A stretch of DNA of 64,000 bases from Endozoicomonas sp965232255 (lineage in GTDB: Bacteria > Pseudomonadota > Gammaproteobacteria > Pseudomonadales > Endozoicomonadaceae). The DNA lies in NCBI GenBank assembly GCA_965232255.1, contig OZ246962.1:3038001-3102000 (forward strand), read 5' to 3'. The notes beneath the pieces were generated by a model. It was not told the origin of the DNA. It worked only from the letters and a program-made list of their open reading frames with translations, and ran no database searches. Shown piece after piece: positions 9,665 through 19,609 of the stretch. A program made the translations under genes and the position numbers. How positions within the stretch are numbered: position 1 is the stretch's first letter; each line of letters opens with the position of its first letter.

Positions 9665-9745
9665 ATGTCCCCTACCCTGCTCCTGATTGATGCACTGAAC
9701 CTGACACCACGCTCAGGTAATCACGCCACCATCCGCCTGAGCTGA
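9665..9745 (+). pseudogene. Possible N-terminal scrap of exonuclease IX (xni-like)
   Basis: A 26-codon frame begins MSPTLLLIDALNL, close to the start of Xni/ExoIX-type flap nucleases (LLIVDALNLIRR in E. coli), then diverges and stops before meeting purF. In E. coli xni lies near ppnN, which also lies 3 kb upstream here. The match is only about ten residues, so this is weak. Confidence 0.2.
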
Positions 9746-9755
9746 TCCTACAATC

Positions 9756-11258
9756 TTACAATTCGCCTTCGTTGTGCAGATCAATGATATCGCCATCAGC
9801 CTGGCGACTGGTGTTATTTCGACTGCTGGCCAGCTGTTCCAGGTAACGCTCATCAATATTACCCGCCACATAGTGACCATCAAACACTGAGCAATCAAAA
9901 TCCTCGATGGCCGGATTGAGCGATGACACGGCCTTTTTCAAATCACTTAGCTCCTGAAAAATCAGTTTGTCAGCACCGATCAGCCGACAGACTTCTTCAT
10001 CACTGCGACCGTGGGCAATCAGTTCTGCCCGGGTGGGCATATCGATGCCATAGACATTGGGGTAACGAATCGCCGGTGCCGCAGAACAGAAATACACCTT
10101 GTTGGCCCCGGCATCCCTGGCCATCTGGATAATCTGCTCACAAGTAGTACCGCGCACAATGGAGTCATCCACCAGCAGTACGTTCTTGCCAACAAACTCC
10201 TGGCCAATGGCGTTAAGTTTCTGGCGTACCGACTTCTCCCGGATTGCCTGCCCCGGCATGATAAAAGTGCGGCCAATATAACGATTTTTCACGAAGCCTT
10301 CCCGGTATGGCAGCCCCAGCCGGGTAGCTATTTCCAGGGCAGAGTTGCGACTGGTATCGGGAATGGGCATAACCACATCAATGTCGTGATCGGGCCATTC
10401 ACGCAGAATTTTATTGGCCAGCGTCTGTCCCATATGCAAGCGCGACTGATAGACAAAAATGCCATCCACACTGGAGTCAGGCCGAGCCAGGTAAACATAC
10501 TCAAACATACACGGCGTCAACTTGCCCGGCACACACTGGAAGCTGTGCAGCTGGCGTTGCTCATCAATATAAATTGCCTCACCCGGTGCTACATCGCGCA
10601 CCAACTGAAAATCCAGGGCATCAAGCGCTACCGACTCAGAGGCCAACATATATTCGGTGCCTTGCTGGGTTTCCCGTTTGCCGTATACCAGCGGACGAAT
10701 ACCATTGGGATCACGAAAACCGACCATGCCCAGACCGTTGATCAGGGCAACCACCGCAAAGCCGCCTTCACAACGGCGGTACACGCCGGTCACAGCAGTA
10801 AAAATATCTTCTGCCCGGGGTATATGCTTGCCTGCCTTGGCCAGCTCATGGGCAAACACATTGAGCAAGACTTCTGAGTCGGAGTGGGTATTGATATGAC
10901 GCAAGTCGCTGGCAAACAGGGACTGCTTGATGCTATCGGCATTAGTCAGATTACCGTTGTGAGCCAGGACAATACCGTAGGGCGAGTTAACATAAAACGG
11001 CTGCGCCTCCGCCGAACTGGCCGATCCGGCCGTTGGGTAACGGACATGGCCGAGACCCGAGCAACCATGTAACCGGCGCATATGCCGAGTACGAAACACA
11101 TCCTTAACCAGGCCATTATCTTTACGCAGGAAAAAGCGTCCCTGCTCGAGCGTCACCATACCTGCGGCATCCTGCCCCCTGTGTTGCAGCACAGTCAGCG
11201 CATCGAACAACAGCTGGTTCACATTCACCGTTGCCGAAATACCGACAATTCCACACAT
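9756..11258 (-). CDS. purF: Amidophosphoribosyltransferase
   Basis: PurF makes 5-phosphoribosylamine from PRPP and glutamine, the committed step of purine synthesis. The 500-residue protein (E. coli 505) starts MCGIVGI, so Cys2 becomes the N-terminal nucleophile of the glutaminase domain after Met removal; there is no long propeptide. The phosphoribosyltransferase domain carries the PRPP-binding motif VLLVDDSIVRGTT near residue 363. It lies downstream of cvpA on the same strand, the usual cvpA-purF order, about 220 bp apart. Confidence 0.97.
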   Translation of the reverse strand: MCGIVGISATVNVNQLLFDALTVLQHRGQDAAGMVTLEQGRFFLRKDNGLVKDVFRTRHMRRLHGCSGLGHVRYPTAGSASSAEAQPFYVNSPYGIVLAHNGNLTNADSIKQSLFASDLRHINTHSDSEVLLNVFAHELAKAGKHIPRAEDIFTAVTGVYRRCEGGFAVVALINGLGMVGFRDPNGIRPLVYGKRETQQGTEYMLASESVALDALDFQLVRDVAPGEAIYIDEQRQLHSFQCVPGKLTPCMFEYVYLARPDSSVDGIFVYQSRLHMGQTLANKILREWPDHDIDVVMPIPDTSRNSALEIATRLGLPYREGFVKNRYIGRTFIMPGQAIREKSVRQKLNAIGQEFVGKNVLLVDDSIVRGTTCEQIIQMARDAGANKVYFCSAAPAIRYPNVYGIDMPTRAELIAHGRSDEEVCRLIGADKLIFQELSDLKKAVSSLNPAIEDFDCSVFDGHYVAGNIDERYLEQLASSRNNTSRQADGDIIDLHNEGEL

Positions 11259-11481
11259 GTAGCCATCCTCAGGATTGATCAGCGAATAGAGTGCCCGGAG
11301 GCTGCCCGGAAAGTGGTTAACTGTGCCTGTCAGACACTTGAGTAACCGCGATGCCCGCTCACCCAGGTGCTGGCATCATACGCCAAATGCCGGAATGACG
11401 AAAACAGCCAACCACTTTGTGACCGGCAAACGGGGGAAAAGTTTTGCCGCGACCAACCTGGCTGGCGCAAATTGTGACTGC

Positions 11482-11976
11482 CTATTTTTGCATTAACGGA
11501 CTCATTAACTCCATAACCGTATCCTTGGACCAGTCAGCCAGCAACAGAAAATGGGGGACCAGTACCGAGTGCTGCCAGGCCGGGTCTTGATCCATGGGAG
11601 CCAGCGTCAGCAAACCAATGATGACAGTAACCAATAAACAGCCACGCAACCCACCAAAAACCATACCCAGAACCCGATCGGTACCGGAGAGGCCGGTCAT
11701 TTGAATCAGGCTGCCAATCAACCGGCTGACCAACGCGCCCACAAATAAGGTGGCAACAAATAGTAAGGCATAGGCAACCATGGCACGCACGGAGGGTGTC
11801 TCGAAGTACGGGGTCAGGTGGACCGCCAACGCGCCACCAAACGACCAGGCCACAAAAACCGCGGCTATCCAGGTTACCAGCGAGAGTACTTCTCTAAAAA
11901 AGCCACGTCGCAAACTGACCAGCGCAGAGATAACGATAACACCGGCAATCAGCCAGTCGATCCAGGTAAAAGACAA
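11482..11976 (-). CDS. cvpA: CvpA-family inner-membrane protein
   Basis: CvpA is a small polytopic inner-membrane protein first linked to colicin V export in E. coli and to envelope robustness. The 164-residue protein has about four hydrophobic segments and the family motifs WIDW, SLRRGFFRE, TGLSGTDRVLG and FGGLRG. I place the start at a TTG at 11976 because AAGGAG lies 6 nt upstream and the family begins just before WID. ATGs at 12006 and 12030 would add residues without similarity. It precedes purF in the usual order. Confidence 0.88.
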   Translation of the reverse strand: MSFTWIDWLIAGVIVISALVSLRRGFFREVLSLVTWIAAVFVAWSFGGALAVHLTPYFETPSVRAMVAYALLFVATLFVGALVSRLIGSLIQMTGLSGTDRVLGMVFGGLRGCLLVTVIIGLLTLAPMDQDPAWQHSVLVPHFLLLADWSKDTVMELMSPLMQK

Positions 11977-12248
11977 CGCCAACTCCTTAACAGTAAACAA
12001 GCACATTGTATTGGTTTTGCCAGACAGCATACGAGATTTCAGCCGACGATCAATACGTGATCACGTCTCCCATTGCCATGTTATTGGCAAGGCTGACAGT
12101 TTCGCAGAGAAGGTCCATTTCCAGCTTGATGCCCTGAGCGCTTTTTTACTATCCGGACGTACTTGCAGGCGGGTTACTGGTTTCGCTCATAACCTCCCCC
12201 TATAATCAGCAACTCGATTAACTGCATGGCTCGGTCGTTCTCCCTTTT

Positions 12249-13001
12249 ATGCTGAACAATATTCGCATTATCCTTATCAACACGTTCCATCCTGGCAACA
12301 TCGGTTCTGCCGCACGGGCCATGAAAACCATGGGGCTGAGCGACTTGTGTCTGGTCACGCCCAGAGCCTTTCCGGCGCCTGAGGCTGAGGCCATGGCTGC
12401 GGGTGCTTTGGATGTACTGGCTGACGCCCGGGTGTTCACCTCTCTTGATGAGGCTATTGCCGATTGTTCCCTGGTGATTGGCACCAGCGCCAGGACGCGT
12501 ACCCACTCCTTTTCGCGTCCTATGCTCAGTGCAGAACAGTGTGCTACTGAACTGCTGTCGCAGGCACAACAATCGCCGGTGGCTTTGGTGTTTGGTCAGG
12601 AAACCATGGGGCTAACCAACAGTGAACTGGAAAAGTGTCACTTTCATACCTGCATTGATGCCAACCCTGAGTACCCGGTGCTTAACGTGGCTTCGGCCAT
12701 TCAGATTCTCTGTTATGAAGTGTTCAAGGCATCCCGACAAACAGACCACCCACGCCCGGAGCAGGAATATCCGCTCAACCGAGAACTGGAGCAATTTTAT
12801 CAGCACCTTGAAATCATGCTGACGGATATTGATTTTATTGTCCGCCAGCATCCTGGGCTGGTAATGACCCGGCTACGCCGCTTATTCAACCGTGCCCGGC
12901 CAGAAACCAAAGAGCTGAATATGCTGCGGGGCATTCTCGGTGCTGCTCAAAAAGCTGCCCAAAAAGGTGCAAAAGTGCCCGCGAACAAAAACTCATCGTG
13001 A
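12249..13001 (+). CDS. trmJ: tRNA (cytidine/uridine-32-2'-O)-methyltransferase TrmJ
   Basis: This SPOUT-class methyltransferase 2'-O-methylates position 32 of several tRNAs using S-adenosylmethionine. The 250-residue protein (E. coli 246) has the family motifs NIRIILINT, HPGNIGSAARAMKTMGL, the trefoil-knot segment VALVFGQETMGLTN, and NPEYPVLNVASA. A C-terminal helical extension ends in a Lys/Ala-rich tail. It is divergent from cvpA. In many genomes trmJ lies next to suhB or iscR, which are not here. Confidence 0.92.
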   Translation: MLNNIRIILINTFHPGNIGSAARAMKTMGLSDLCLVTPRAFPAPEAEAMAAGALDVLADARVFTSLDEAIADCSLVIGTSARTRTHSFSRPMLSAEQCATELLSQAQQSPVALVFGQETMGLTNSELEKCHFHTCIDANPEYPVLNVASAIQILCYEVFKASRQTDHPRPEQEYPLNRELEQFYQHLEIMLTDIDFIVRQHPGLVMTRLRRLFNRARPETKELNMLRGILGAAQKAAQKGAKVPANKNSS

Positions 13002-13110
13002 AAAAAAGAAGCGACAGGGATAGTAGATCAACTGTATGGATACCAAAAACGGTATCTCTGGCGGATTCAGAAATACCCGGGCGAGCCGTCCACACACTCA
13101 GCTCACTGTA

Positions 13111-13914
13111 CTATTTGCATTGCTGCCAATACGCTTCCATCTCATCCAGAGTCAGCTGGGTAAATTGCTGCTCGTTATCTGTGGCTCTGGCTTCCATCTT
13201 TTTGAAGCGTTCGGCAAATTTATGGCTGGCCTTGCGTAAGGCCATATCGCTGTCAACACCAAGATGCCGGGCCAAATTGACGCAGGCAAACAGCAGGTCA
13301 CCAACCTCTTCGGCTAGCCGCTCCTGGCTTTCTTCCCTGGCAGCACGAACTTCGTCGAGTTCTTCATAAATCTTGTCAAATACCGGCTCAGCATTGGGCC
13401 AGTCAAACCCGACTCGGGCCGCAGCCACCTGAATTTTTTCCGCACGTTGCAAGGTGGGTAATGCCTTGGGCAGATTATCCGGCATGGCCGAGCCATTATG
13501 ACCTTTCGCCTTTTTTTCGCTGGCCTTGATCTCGTCCCATTTGACCAGCACTTGCTCGGCAGATAACGCTGAAGGCGCAAAACCGTCTTCCGGCTCAAGT
13601 TGGCCGTTGGGGAAAACATGAGGATGGCGGCGAATCAGTTTGCTCAGCAACGCCTGGCTGACATCGGTAAAATCAAAATACCCGGCTTCGCTGGCCATCT
13701 GGGCGTGGAAAATCACTTGCAACAGCAAGTCGCCAAGTTCCTCGCGCAGATTATCGTAATCTTCCTGTTCGATCGCCTCCACTACTTCGCAAGCCTCTTC
13801 CAGGGTGTGCGGCGCGATGGTGGCGAAAGTCTGTTTAATATCCCACGGACAGCCACGTTCAGGATCACGCAGTCTGGCCATCAGGGTAAGCAGGTTGTCA
13901 AGGGGATGGGACAC
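13111..13914 (-). CDS. mazG: Nucleoside triphosphate pyrophosphohydrolase MazG
   Basis: MazG hydrolyses (d)NTPs to monophosphates and pyrophosphate and in E. coli tempers the stringent response. The 267-residue protein (E. coli 263) has two MazG repeats. The first has CPWD, TLEEACEVVEAIE and EELGDLLLQV; the second has VGFDWPN, ELDEVRAA and EEVGDLLFA, giving the Mg-binding E-x2-E...E-x2-D pattern twice. I chose the GTG at 13914, with CAGGAG 8 nt upstream. It follows relA directly, as in E. coli rlmD-relA-mazG. Confidence 0.95.
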   Translation of the reverse strand: MSHPLDNLLTLMARLRDPERGCPWDIKQTFATIAPHTLEEACEVVEAIEQEDYDNLREELGDLLLQVIFHAQMASEAGYFDFTDVSQALLSKLIRRHPHVFPNGQLEPEDGFAPSALSAEQVLVKWDEIKASEKKAKGHNGSAMPDNLPKALPTLQRAEKIQVAAARVGFDWPNAEPVFDKIYEELDEVRAAREESQERLAEEVGDLLFACVNLARHLGVDSDMALRKASHKFAERFKKMEARATDNEQQFTQLTLDEMEAYWQQCK

Positions 13915-13954
13915 TACGGACTCCTGGATAATAAAAAAACGCTGGCTTTGCCTG

Positions 13955-16225
13955 TTAACCCGTCGGGCGATGACGGGCGGCACCAATCACATTAGGCAAC
14001 TGGTTAACCCTAGCCAGAACACGCCCCAGGCTGTCGAGGCTGGGGACTTCTACCGTCAGCAGGATACTGGCCAGGTATTCATCCTTGCTGATCTGGGTGT
14101 GCATGGACAACACATTGACCTTATCGTTGGCCAGCACCACAGTGATGTCCCGTAACAGGCCGGGCCGGTCGTAGGCCGAGATCATCACATCCACCGGATA
14201 GCTGTAATTGGGCCGGCCACCCCAGCTCACTTCAATCAGGCGCTCGGGCTCGCGACTGCTGAGCGCCGTGGCCGTATTACAGTCCTGACGATGGATGGTG
14301 ACGCCGCGCCCGACGGTGATGTACCCGACAATGGCATCTCCCGGTACCGGCTGACAGCAACCGGCCATATGGGTCAACAAGTTACCGACCCCATCGATAT
14401 TGATGGTGCTGTCAGAGCCACGATCCTGCGGTGCCTTGGTACGAATGGTAAATATCTTCTCTGGCTCGGGGACCAGCTGCTTTTGCGCCAGCGACAGCAC
14501 CTGTTGCAGTTTGACATCACCGGCACCGATGGCGGCGAACAGATCTTCAAGGCATATAAAGTTCGCTGCTTTGGCCAGCTTGTCGAGATCCACCGCTTGC
14601 AGGCCCTGGCGTTTCAGGGCTTGTTCAAGCTGAGTCTGACCATCAATGATATTGCCATCGCGATCCTGGCGTTTAAACCAACTGGTAATTTTGGCTCTGG
14701 CTCGACTGGTGACCACATAACCGAGTTCCGGATTGAGCCAGTCCCGACTCGGGTGTCCTTTGGTTGCGGTCAGGATTTCTACCTGATCGCCAGTCTTGAG
14801 CTGGTGATTTAACGGCACGATACGACCAGCCACCTTGGCGCCCCGACAACGGTTGCCCACCTCAGAGTGAATCCGATAGGCAAAATCGATGGGCGTGGCG
14901 CGCACCGGTAAATCCACCACATGGCCATCTTTGGTGAACACGTAGATACGATCCGGTTCCACTGCGGAGCTCCAGGGCTCACCGGACTCATCACAGGCAC
15001 CGATATCGTTATGCCACTCCATAACCTGACGCAGCCAGGACAGCTTTGCCTCGTAGCTGTCGCTGCGGCTGTTTACGTCGGTGCCTTTGTATTTCCAGTG
15101 GGCACAAACGCCCAGCTCGGCCTCTTCGTGCATGTTCCAGGTGCGTATCTGCACCTCCAGAGTTTTACCTTCGGGGCCAAAAATAGCGGTGTGCAGTGAG
15201 CGATAACCGTTCTCTTTCGGGGTGGCAATGTAGTCATCAAACTCTGTGGGAATCTGTTCCCAAAGGGAATGGACAACGCCAAGGGCGGCGTAACAGTCGC
15301 GCACCTTATGGGTGAGAATACGCACGGCACGGATATCGTACAGGTCATGAAAGTCGAGGTTTTTGCGGCTCATCTTGCGCCAGATGCTGTAGATATGCTT
15401 TATCCGGCCATTCACTTCACAGGTAATACCTGCCTTGTTCAGGGCTGCCTTAAGGGTCTCGACAACATCGCTGATAAACTGCTGTCGCTCAAGGCGCTTG
15501 CCATCGAGCAGTTTGGCGATTTTCTTGTAATCGTGAGGTTTGAGATAACGAAACGAGAGGTCTTCCAGCTCCCATTTGATGTAACCAATACCCAAACGGT
15601 GAGCCAGTGGCGCGTAGATTTCAAACACTTCACGGGCTACCCGCTGACGCTTCTCTTTGCTGGCATGACGCACGGCCCGAATGACACAGGTGCGCTCGGC
15701 CAGTTTGATCAGGGCAACCCGCACATCATCAATAATGGACACCAGCATTTTACGCATCTTTTCCAGCTGGTCCTGATGATGATTGAGCAAATGGCGCCTT
15801 GGGTTCTGGACAGTGCTGATAGTAGCCATGCCCTGGACTCCCTGGATCAGATTGACTACAGCTTGGCCAAACTGGTTCTCCACCTGCACCAGGGAGAGCT
15901 TGTTTTCCCGGACTGTCCGGTAGAGCACCGCTGCCACCAGCGTATCCCGGTCCTGCTTCAGTTCGGCGAGAATTTCAGCCATGTCCAGGCCGGTGCGAAA
16001 ACAACCCTTACCACCCGGCCAGTCATGGTCATCTCCCTTACTCACCCCAAAACGGTAATGCAAAGCCTGTAATTCAGCCTTGCGGGCCAGCTCACAGGCC
16101 GCTTTCAGGCTGTCGGTATCAGCTACACCGAAACACCCTTGCAGGCGTCCCAGCCAGGCACTCAGGTCGACGCTGCCGTCGAACAGCCTGGGTTGATCCT
16201 CTCTGACCTTGACCATTGGTTCCAT
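13955..16225 (-). CDS. relA: (p)ppGpp synthetase I (RelA)
   Basis: RelA is the ribosome-associated synthetase that makes (p)ppGpp under amino-acid starvation. The 756-residue protein (E. coli 744) has a degenerate HD hydrolase domain (VLYRTVREN in place of the HD motif), the synthetase domain with RVALIKLAERT and HDLYDIRAVR, a TGS domain (VYVFTKDGHVVDLP), a zinc-finger-like segment (AGCCQPVPGD) and a C-terminal ACT domain. Loss of the HD residues suggests it is synthesis-only. It is between rlmD and mazG. ppnN, a (p)ppGpp-responsive enzyme in E. coli, is in the same window. Confidence 0.96.
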   Translation of the reverse strand: MEPMVKVREDQPRLFDGSVDLSAWLGRLQGCFGVADTDSLKAACELARKAELQALHYRFGVSKGDDHDWPGGKGCFRTGLDMAEILAELKQDRDTLVAAVLYRTVRENKLSLVQVENQFGQAVVNLIQGVQGMATISTVQNPRRHLLNHHQDQLEKMRKMLVSIIDDVRVALIKLAERTCVIRAVRHASKEKRQRVAREVFEIYAPLAHRLGIGYIKWELEDLSFRYLKPHDYKKIAKLLDGKRLERQQFISDVVETLKAALNKAGITCEVNGRIKHIYSIWRKMSRKNLDFHDLYDIRAVRILTHKVRDCYAALGVVHSLWEQIPTEFDDYIATPKENGYRSLHTAIFGPEGKTLEVQIRTWNMHEEAELGVCAHWKYKGTDVNSRSDSYEAKLSWLRQVMEWHNDIGACDESGEPWSSAVEPDRIYVFTKDGHVVDLPVRATPIDFAYRIHSEVGNRCRGAKVAGRIVPLNHQLKTGDQVEILTATKGHPSRDWLNPELGYVVTSRARAKITSWFKRQDRDGNIIDGQTQLEQALKRQGLQAVDLDKLAKAANFICLEDLFAAIGAGDVKLQQVLSLAQKQLVPEPEKIFTIRTKAPQDRGSDSTINIDGVGNLLTHMAGCCQPVPGDAIVGYITVGRGVTIHRQDCNTATALSSREPERLIEVSWGGRPNYSYPVDVMISAYDRPGLLRDITVVLANDKVNVLSMHTQISKDEYLASILLTVEVPSLDSLGRVLARVNQLPNVIGAARHRPTG

Positions 16226-16308
16226 TCCATCTCGTAACTATGAAAATGCGGCTCTTATTGGCTCTTTAGCCATTTTTCACACTTCAAAGCGAGCTGCATC
16301 TGGTTCGT

Positions 16309-17619
16309 TCAGCGGGTAAACAACGCCATCGACTCCACATGTGCAGTTTGTGGAAACATATCCATCACTCCCAGCCTGAGCAGCTTGTATCCCTGCGCTG
16401 CCAGAGCCTGAGTATCGCGCGCCAGTGTCGCCGGATTGCAGGAAATATACAACAGGCGCGGCGGTAATAAACTGACAAGTCGGGTAATCATAAAATCAGC
16501 ACCGGCCCTTGGTGGGTCGAGCAGGAGCATATCGTAATGCTCTCGGGCCCAGGGCTGCCCGGTAAAGTCACCAGCCAGGTTGGCGCAGTGGAAGCTGACA
16601 TTATCCAGACCATTGACCGCGGCATTCTTGCTGGCCTGGTCAACGGAACTCTGGGAGCCCTCAACACCGGTAACATGATGACACCGGCGCGCCATAGGTA
16701 AAGAGAAATTACCCAGGCCACAGAATAAATCCAGCACCTTGTCAGTCGGTTTGGGTGCCAGCCAGTCCATAGCCTGTTCGACCATGGCCTGATTAATCAG
16801 CCAGTTGACCTGAGTGAAATCCTGCGGTCGAAAGTACAGCTTCAGATCACCAAGACCGTAATGCATTTCGTTTGCATCCGCAGATAACCGTTCAATGTGT
16901 TCCGGACTGCCTTGCAAATAGAGAAACAACTTATGGGTCACGGCAAAATCCAACAAACGCTGCCGGTCATCATTACCTAACGGGCGAAGATGGCGCAGCA
17001 ATACCCCACGGCCGTTGTCGGCCAAAAAGCACTCGGCATGGGAGATAGCTTCACGGGCACTTAACGTTAGCAATAGTGCTGGCAACAGCCGGGGAATTTC
17101 CCGCAGGGATTCCGCCAGCACTGGGCAGTCGTCAATTTCGCAGATGGCATTGCTGGCTTTCTGTCGCAGACCAAACTGTAATTGACCTTTGTGCCAGCGC
17201 AAGGCAAAACGACAGCGGTAACGATAGCCATAAGGCGGAGACATCAGCGGTTTGGCCACCTCAAGCGGCGTTACTCCGGCAAAGCGACGTAACTGATCAA
17301 GGACAATCTGTTCTTTGCCCGCCAGTTGCCCATCGTGGGACCAGTACTGCAACGAGCAGCCACCGCAGCGGTCAAAGTAGCGGCAAACAGGCGCGCAACG
17401 CTCAGGAGATGACGCTAGCACTTGCGTTGCCCGGGCATTCATAAAACGACGTTTGTCTTCAAACACCTGCACTCGCACAGTTTCACCGGGCAACGCACCC
17501 GCGACAAACAACGTTTTCCCTTTGTAGCGGGCAATTCCTCGACCATCGTGGGAGAGCCCATCTACACTGACATCGTCGTTCAAAAAAAATGCGGCGCTGC
17601 CAGCGCGTTTAAAACCCAT
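16309..17619 (-). CDS. rlmD: 23S rRNA m5U1939 methyltransferase RlmD (RumA)
   Basis: RlmD methylates U1939 of 23S rRNA and needs a [4Fe-4S] cluster. The 436-residue protein has an N-terminal TRAM RNA-binding domain (about 15-70), clustered cysteines at about 75, 79, 85 and 88 (CAPVCRYFDRCGGC), and a class I methyltransferase domain. The latter shows DLFCGLGNFSLP for SAM binding, LLDPPRAG, and the nucleophile region YISCNPATLARD. It is the first gene of the rlmD-relA-mazG run and is separated from acpS by only 19 nt. Confidence 0.95.
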   Translation of the reverse strand: MGFKRAGSAAFFLNDDVSVDGLSHDGRGIARYKGKTLFVAGALPGETVRVQVFEDKRRFMNARATQVLASSPERCAPVCRYFDRCGGCSLQYWSHDGQLAGKEQIVLDQLRRFAGVTPLEVAKPLMSPPYGYRYRCRFALRWHKGQLQFGLRQKASNAICEIDDCPVLAESLREIPRLLPALLLTLSAREAISHAECFLADNGRGVLLRHLRPLGNDDRQRLLDFAVTHKLFLYLQGSPEHIERLSADANEMHYGLGDLKLYFRPQDFTQVNWLINQAMVEQAMDWLAPKPTDKVLDLFCGLGNFSLPMARRCHHVTGVEGSQSSVDQASKNAAVNGLDNVSFHCANLAGDFTGQPWAREHYDMLLLDPPRAGADFMITRLVSLLPPRLLYISCNPATLARDTQALAAQGYKLLRLGVMDMFPQTAHVESMALFTR

Positions 17620-17638
17620 AGCGTACTTCCATTATTGA

Positions 17639-18013
17639 TCAGCGCTCGAGCACAACAAACGCCAGAGCATTATCCTGCTCGTCGGACAAACTAATGTGCA
17701 GATGCCGCACGCCTCTGTCGTGCTGCAATTTTAGCCCGTAGTCGTATAACCGCAGCTGTGGTGCTCCTACAGCGTCGTTAAGCACCTCGATATGTTGAAA
17801 AGAGAGCTTGCCAATCCCGGTGCCAAACGCCTTGGCCACGGCTTCTTTGGCGGCAAACCGTTTAGCCAGCCAGGGCGCGGGAAAGGAGCGCTGTTGAAAC
17901 TGCAACAACTCATCCGGGGTCAGCACCCGTCGGGCAAAAGCAATGCCGGTACGCTCAAGCGCCCCGGCGATCCGCTCAATGCGGACAATATCGGTACCAA
18001 TGCCGACTATCAC
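17639..18013 (-). CDS. acpS: Holo-[acyl-carrier-protein] synthase
   Basis: AcpS transfers 4'-phosphopantetheine from CoA to apo-ACP, activating fatty-acid synthesis. The 124-residue protein has the signature VGIGTDIVRIERI at the start and the Mg/CoA motif FAAKEAVAKAFGTG near residue 55. It starts at a GTG that abuts the pdxJ stop codon (TAAGTG), so translation is probably coupled. pdxJ-acpS is the standard order. Confidence 0.96.
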   Translation of the reverse strand: MIVGIGTDIVRIERIAGALERTGIAFARRVLTPDELLQFQQRSFPAPWLAKRFAAKEAVAKAFGTGIGKLSFQHIEVLNDAVGAPQLRLYDYGLKLQHDRGVRHLHISLSDEQDNALAFVVLER

Positions 18014-18763
18014 TTAAAATGCCTGCATGGATGCAGCCAGCATTAGCGCCTTCATCTCCCGAACGGCCGATTGCAGGCCAGTGAACAGGGCTCGGGCAAT
18101 AATGGCATGGCCAATATTGAGTTCATGAAGACCGGCAATCATGGCCACCGGTTCAACGTTCTGATAATTCAGGCCGTGCCCAGCGTTAACCGTCAGCCCT
18201 AACTCCCGGGCAAAGGCAACACTGCGGCGCAAGCGCTCCAGCTCTTTGGCCATGGCCTCGGGCGTTTTGGCGTTGGCATAGGCCCCAGTGTGCAGTTCAA
18301 TGACCGGTGCGCCCGCTTCCACAGCAGCCGCAATCTGATCTGATTCCGGGTCAATAAACAGCGATACCTCAATCCCTGCACGGCCAAGACGCTCGCAAGC
18401 AGGCGCAACACTAGCCATCAACCCCTTAACATCCAGACCACCCTCGGTGGTCACTTCCTGGCGACGCTCCGGCACGAAACAGACGTGCTCAGGACAGAGC
18501 TTTTCGGCAATGGCCACTATCTTTTCAGTGACCGCCATCTCCAGGTTCATGCGCGTTTGCAGTACCTCGTGAATGCGCCTGATGTCATGCTCCTGAATAT
18601 GGCGGCGATCTTCGCGCAAATGCACTGTTATGCCGTCAGCACCCGCCTGTTCAGCCTCAATAGCAGCTTGCACCGGGTCAGGATAACGAATTCCCCGCGC
18701 TTGTCTGATGGTGGCGACATGGTCAATATTTACACCCAGCAAAATACGTCGATGGGGAATCAT
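18014..18763 (-). CDS. pdxJ: Pyridoxine 5'-phosphate synthase
   Basis: PdxJ condenses 1-deoxyxylulose 5-phosphate with 3-amino-2-oxopropyl phosphate to form pyridoxine 5'-phosphate in DXP-dependent vitamin B6 synthesis. The 249-residue TIM-barrel protein shows LGVNIDHVATIRQARG at the N-terminus, GADGITVHLREDRRHI near residue 40, and the C-terminal GHGLNYQNV phosphate-binding region. It sits between recO and acpS on the minus strand. Confidence 0.97.
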   Translation of the reverse strand: MIPHRRILLGVNIDHVATIRQARGIRYPDPVQAAIEAEQAGADGITVHLREDRRHIQEHDIRRIHEVLQTRMNLEMAVTEKIVAIAEKLCPEHVCFVPERRQEVTTEGGLDVKGLMASVAPACERLGRAGIEVSLFIDPESDQIAAAVEAGAPVIELHTGAYANAKTPEAMAKELERLRRSVAFARELGLTVNAGHGLNYQNVEPVAMIAGLHELNIGHAIIARALFTGLQSAVREMKALMLAASMQAF

Positions 18764-18871
18764 AAGTTCTCTCCTGCCGTTGTATAAGTCGATTCTGAAG
18801 GGCTGAAATGCATCGATTGACCAGACAAGTATTAATCGTCCGCCACTGTACGCCAGCCATTGAAAGGCATG

Positions 18872-19609
18872 TTATTTTCCACTAATGCTTTCTGCCCTGA
18901 CAAGCTCAGGTTCAGTTTTCCTGGCAAACAACATGCGACTTTGCAGCGGCCGTTCGCCAATCAGGGTTGTCAGGGCCTGGCGAAGCAATTGTTTATAGCC
19001 CGGATAATACTCTGGGTTGGTGAAATCCCGTTCGGCCAGCGCCCGGAGCAGCTGCGCCGGATAGCAAAAGCTGGCAGTCCGTTCACCGACCAGAATCAGA
19101 CCGCGCTCCGGAACAAACCGGTACAGCGCGCCGTCTTGCAGAGCATTACCGTTAATCTCCCAAGTCAGGGGCGCAGCGTAGCCGCACAGTTCCAGCAAGT
19201 CCAGCTCAAAGGCACGCAGCAGTGGCTCAAGGGGAGTATTTTGTTGCAGTTCCAGCAAGGTGGATTGGTACAGCTCCGTCATCCCCTCCACCAACTGGCC
19301 CGGAACCATGGCGCGCAGCAACAGCTCATTGACGTAGAACCCGCAATAGAGACGTTCACCGGTTAAAAAGGTATGCCGCTCAGGTTCCAGAGCTACCAGG
19401 ATTTTTAACTCACCGCGCCCGCGCCAGCGCACCAGCACCTGGTGAAAAGGCTGTAACGACGCCGCCAACCGGGAGCGGTTCTGACGTACGCCATGCACCA
19501 CCATGGCCATGATCCCATGTCCTTCCACCAGAAACCGGGCGATGACCGAGCGCTCTTTATAGGGACGCTGATGCAGTAGCCAAGCTTTGTGGAAGTCCAG
19601 GTCACTCAC
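18872..19609 (-). CDS. recO: DNA repair protein RecO
   Basis: RecO works with RecF/RecR to load RecA on SSB-coated DNA in gap repair. The 245-residue protein has the N-terminal OB fold (AWLLHQRPYKERS, VHGVRQNRS) and a helical C-terminal domain with LLRAFELDLLELCGYA. The GTG start overlaps the era stop codon by 4 nt (GTGA), consistent with translational coupling. It is also in the window with the alternative recombination entry complex RecBCD. Confidence 0.93.
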   Translation of the reverse strand: MSDLDFHKAWLLHQRPYKERSVIARFLVEGHGIMAMVVHGVRQNRSRLAASLQPFHQVLVRWRGRGELKILVALEPERHTFLTGERLYCGFYVNELLLRAMVPGQLVEGMTELYQSTLLELQQNTPLEPLLRAFELDLLELCGYAAPLTWEINGNALQDGALYRFVPERGLILVGERTASFCYPAQLLRALAERDFTNPEYYPGYKQLLRQALTTLIGERPLQSRMLFARKTEPELVRAESISGK

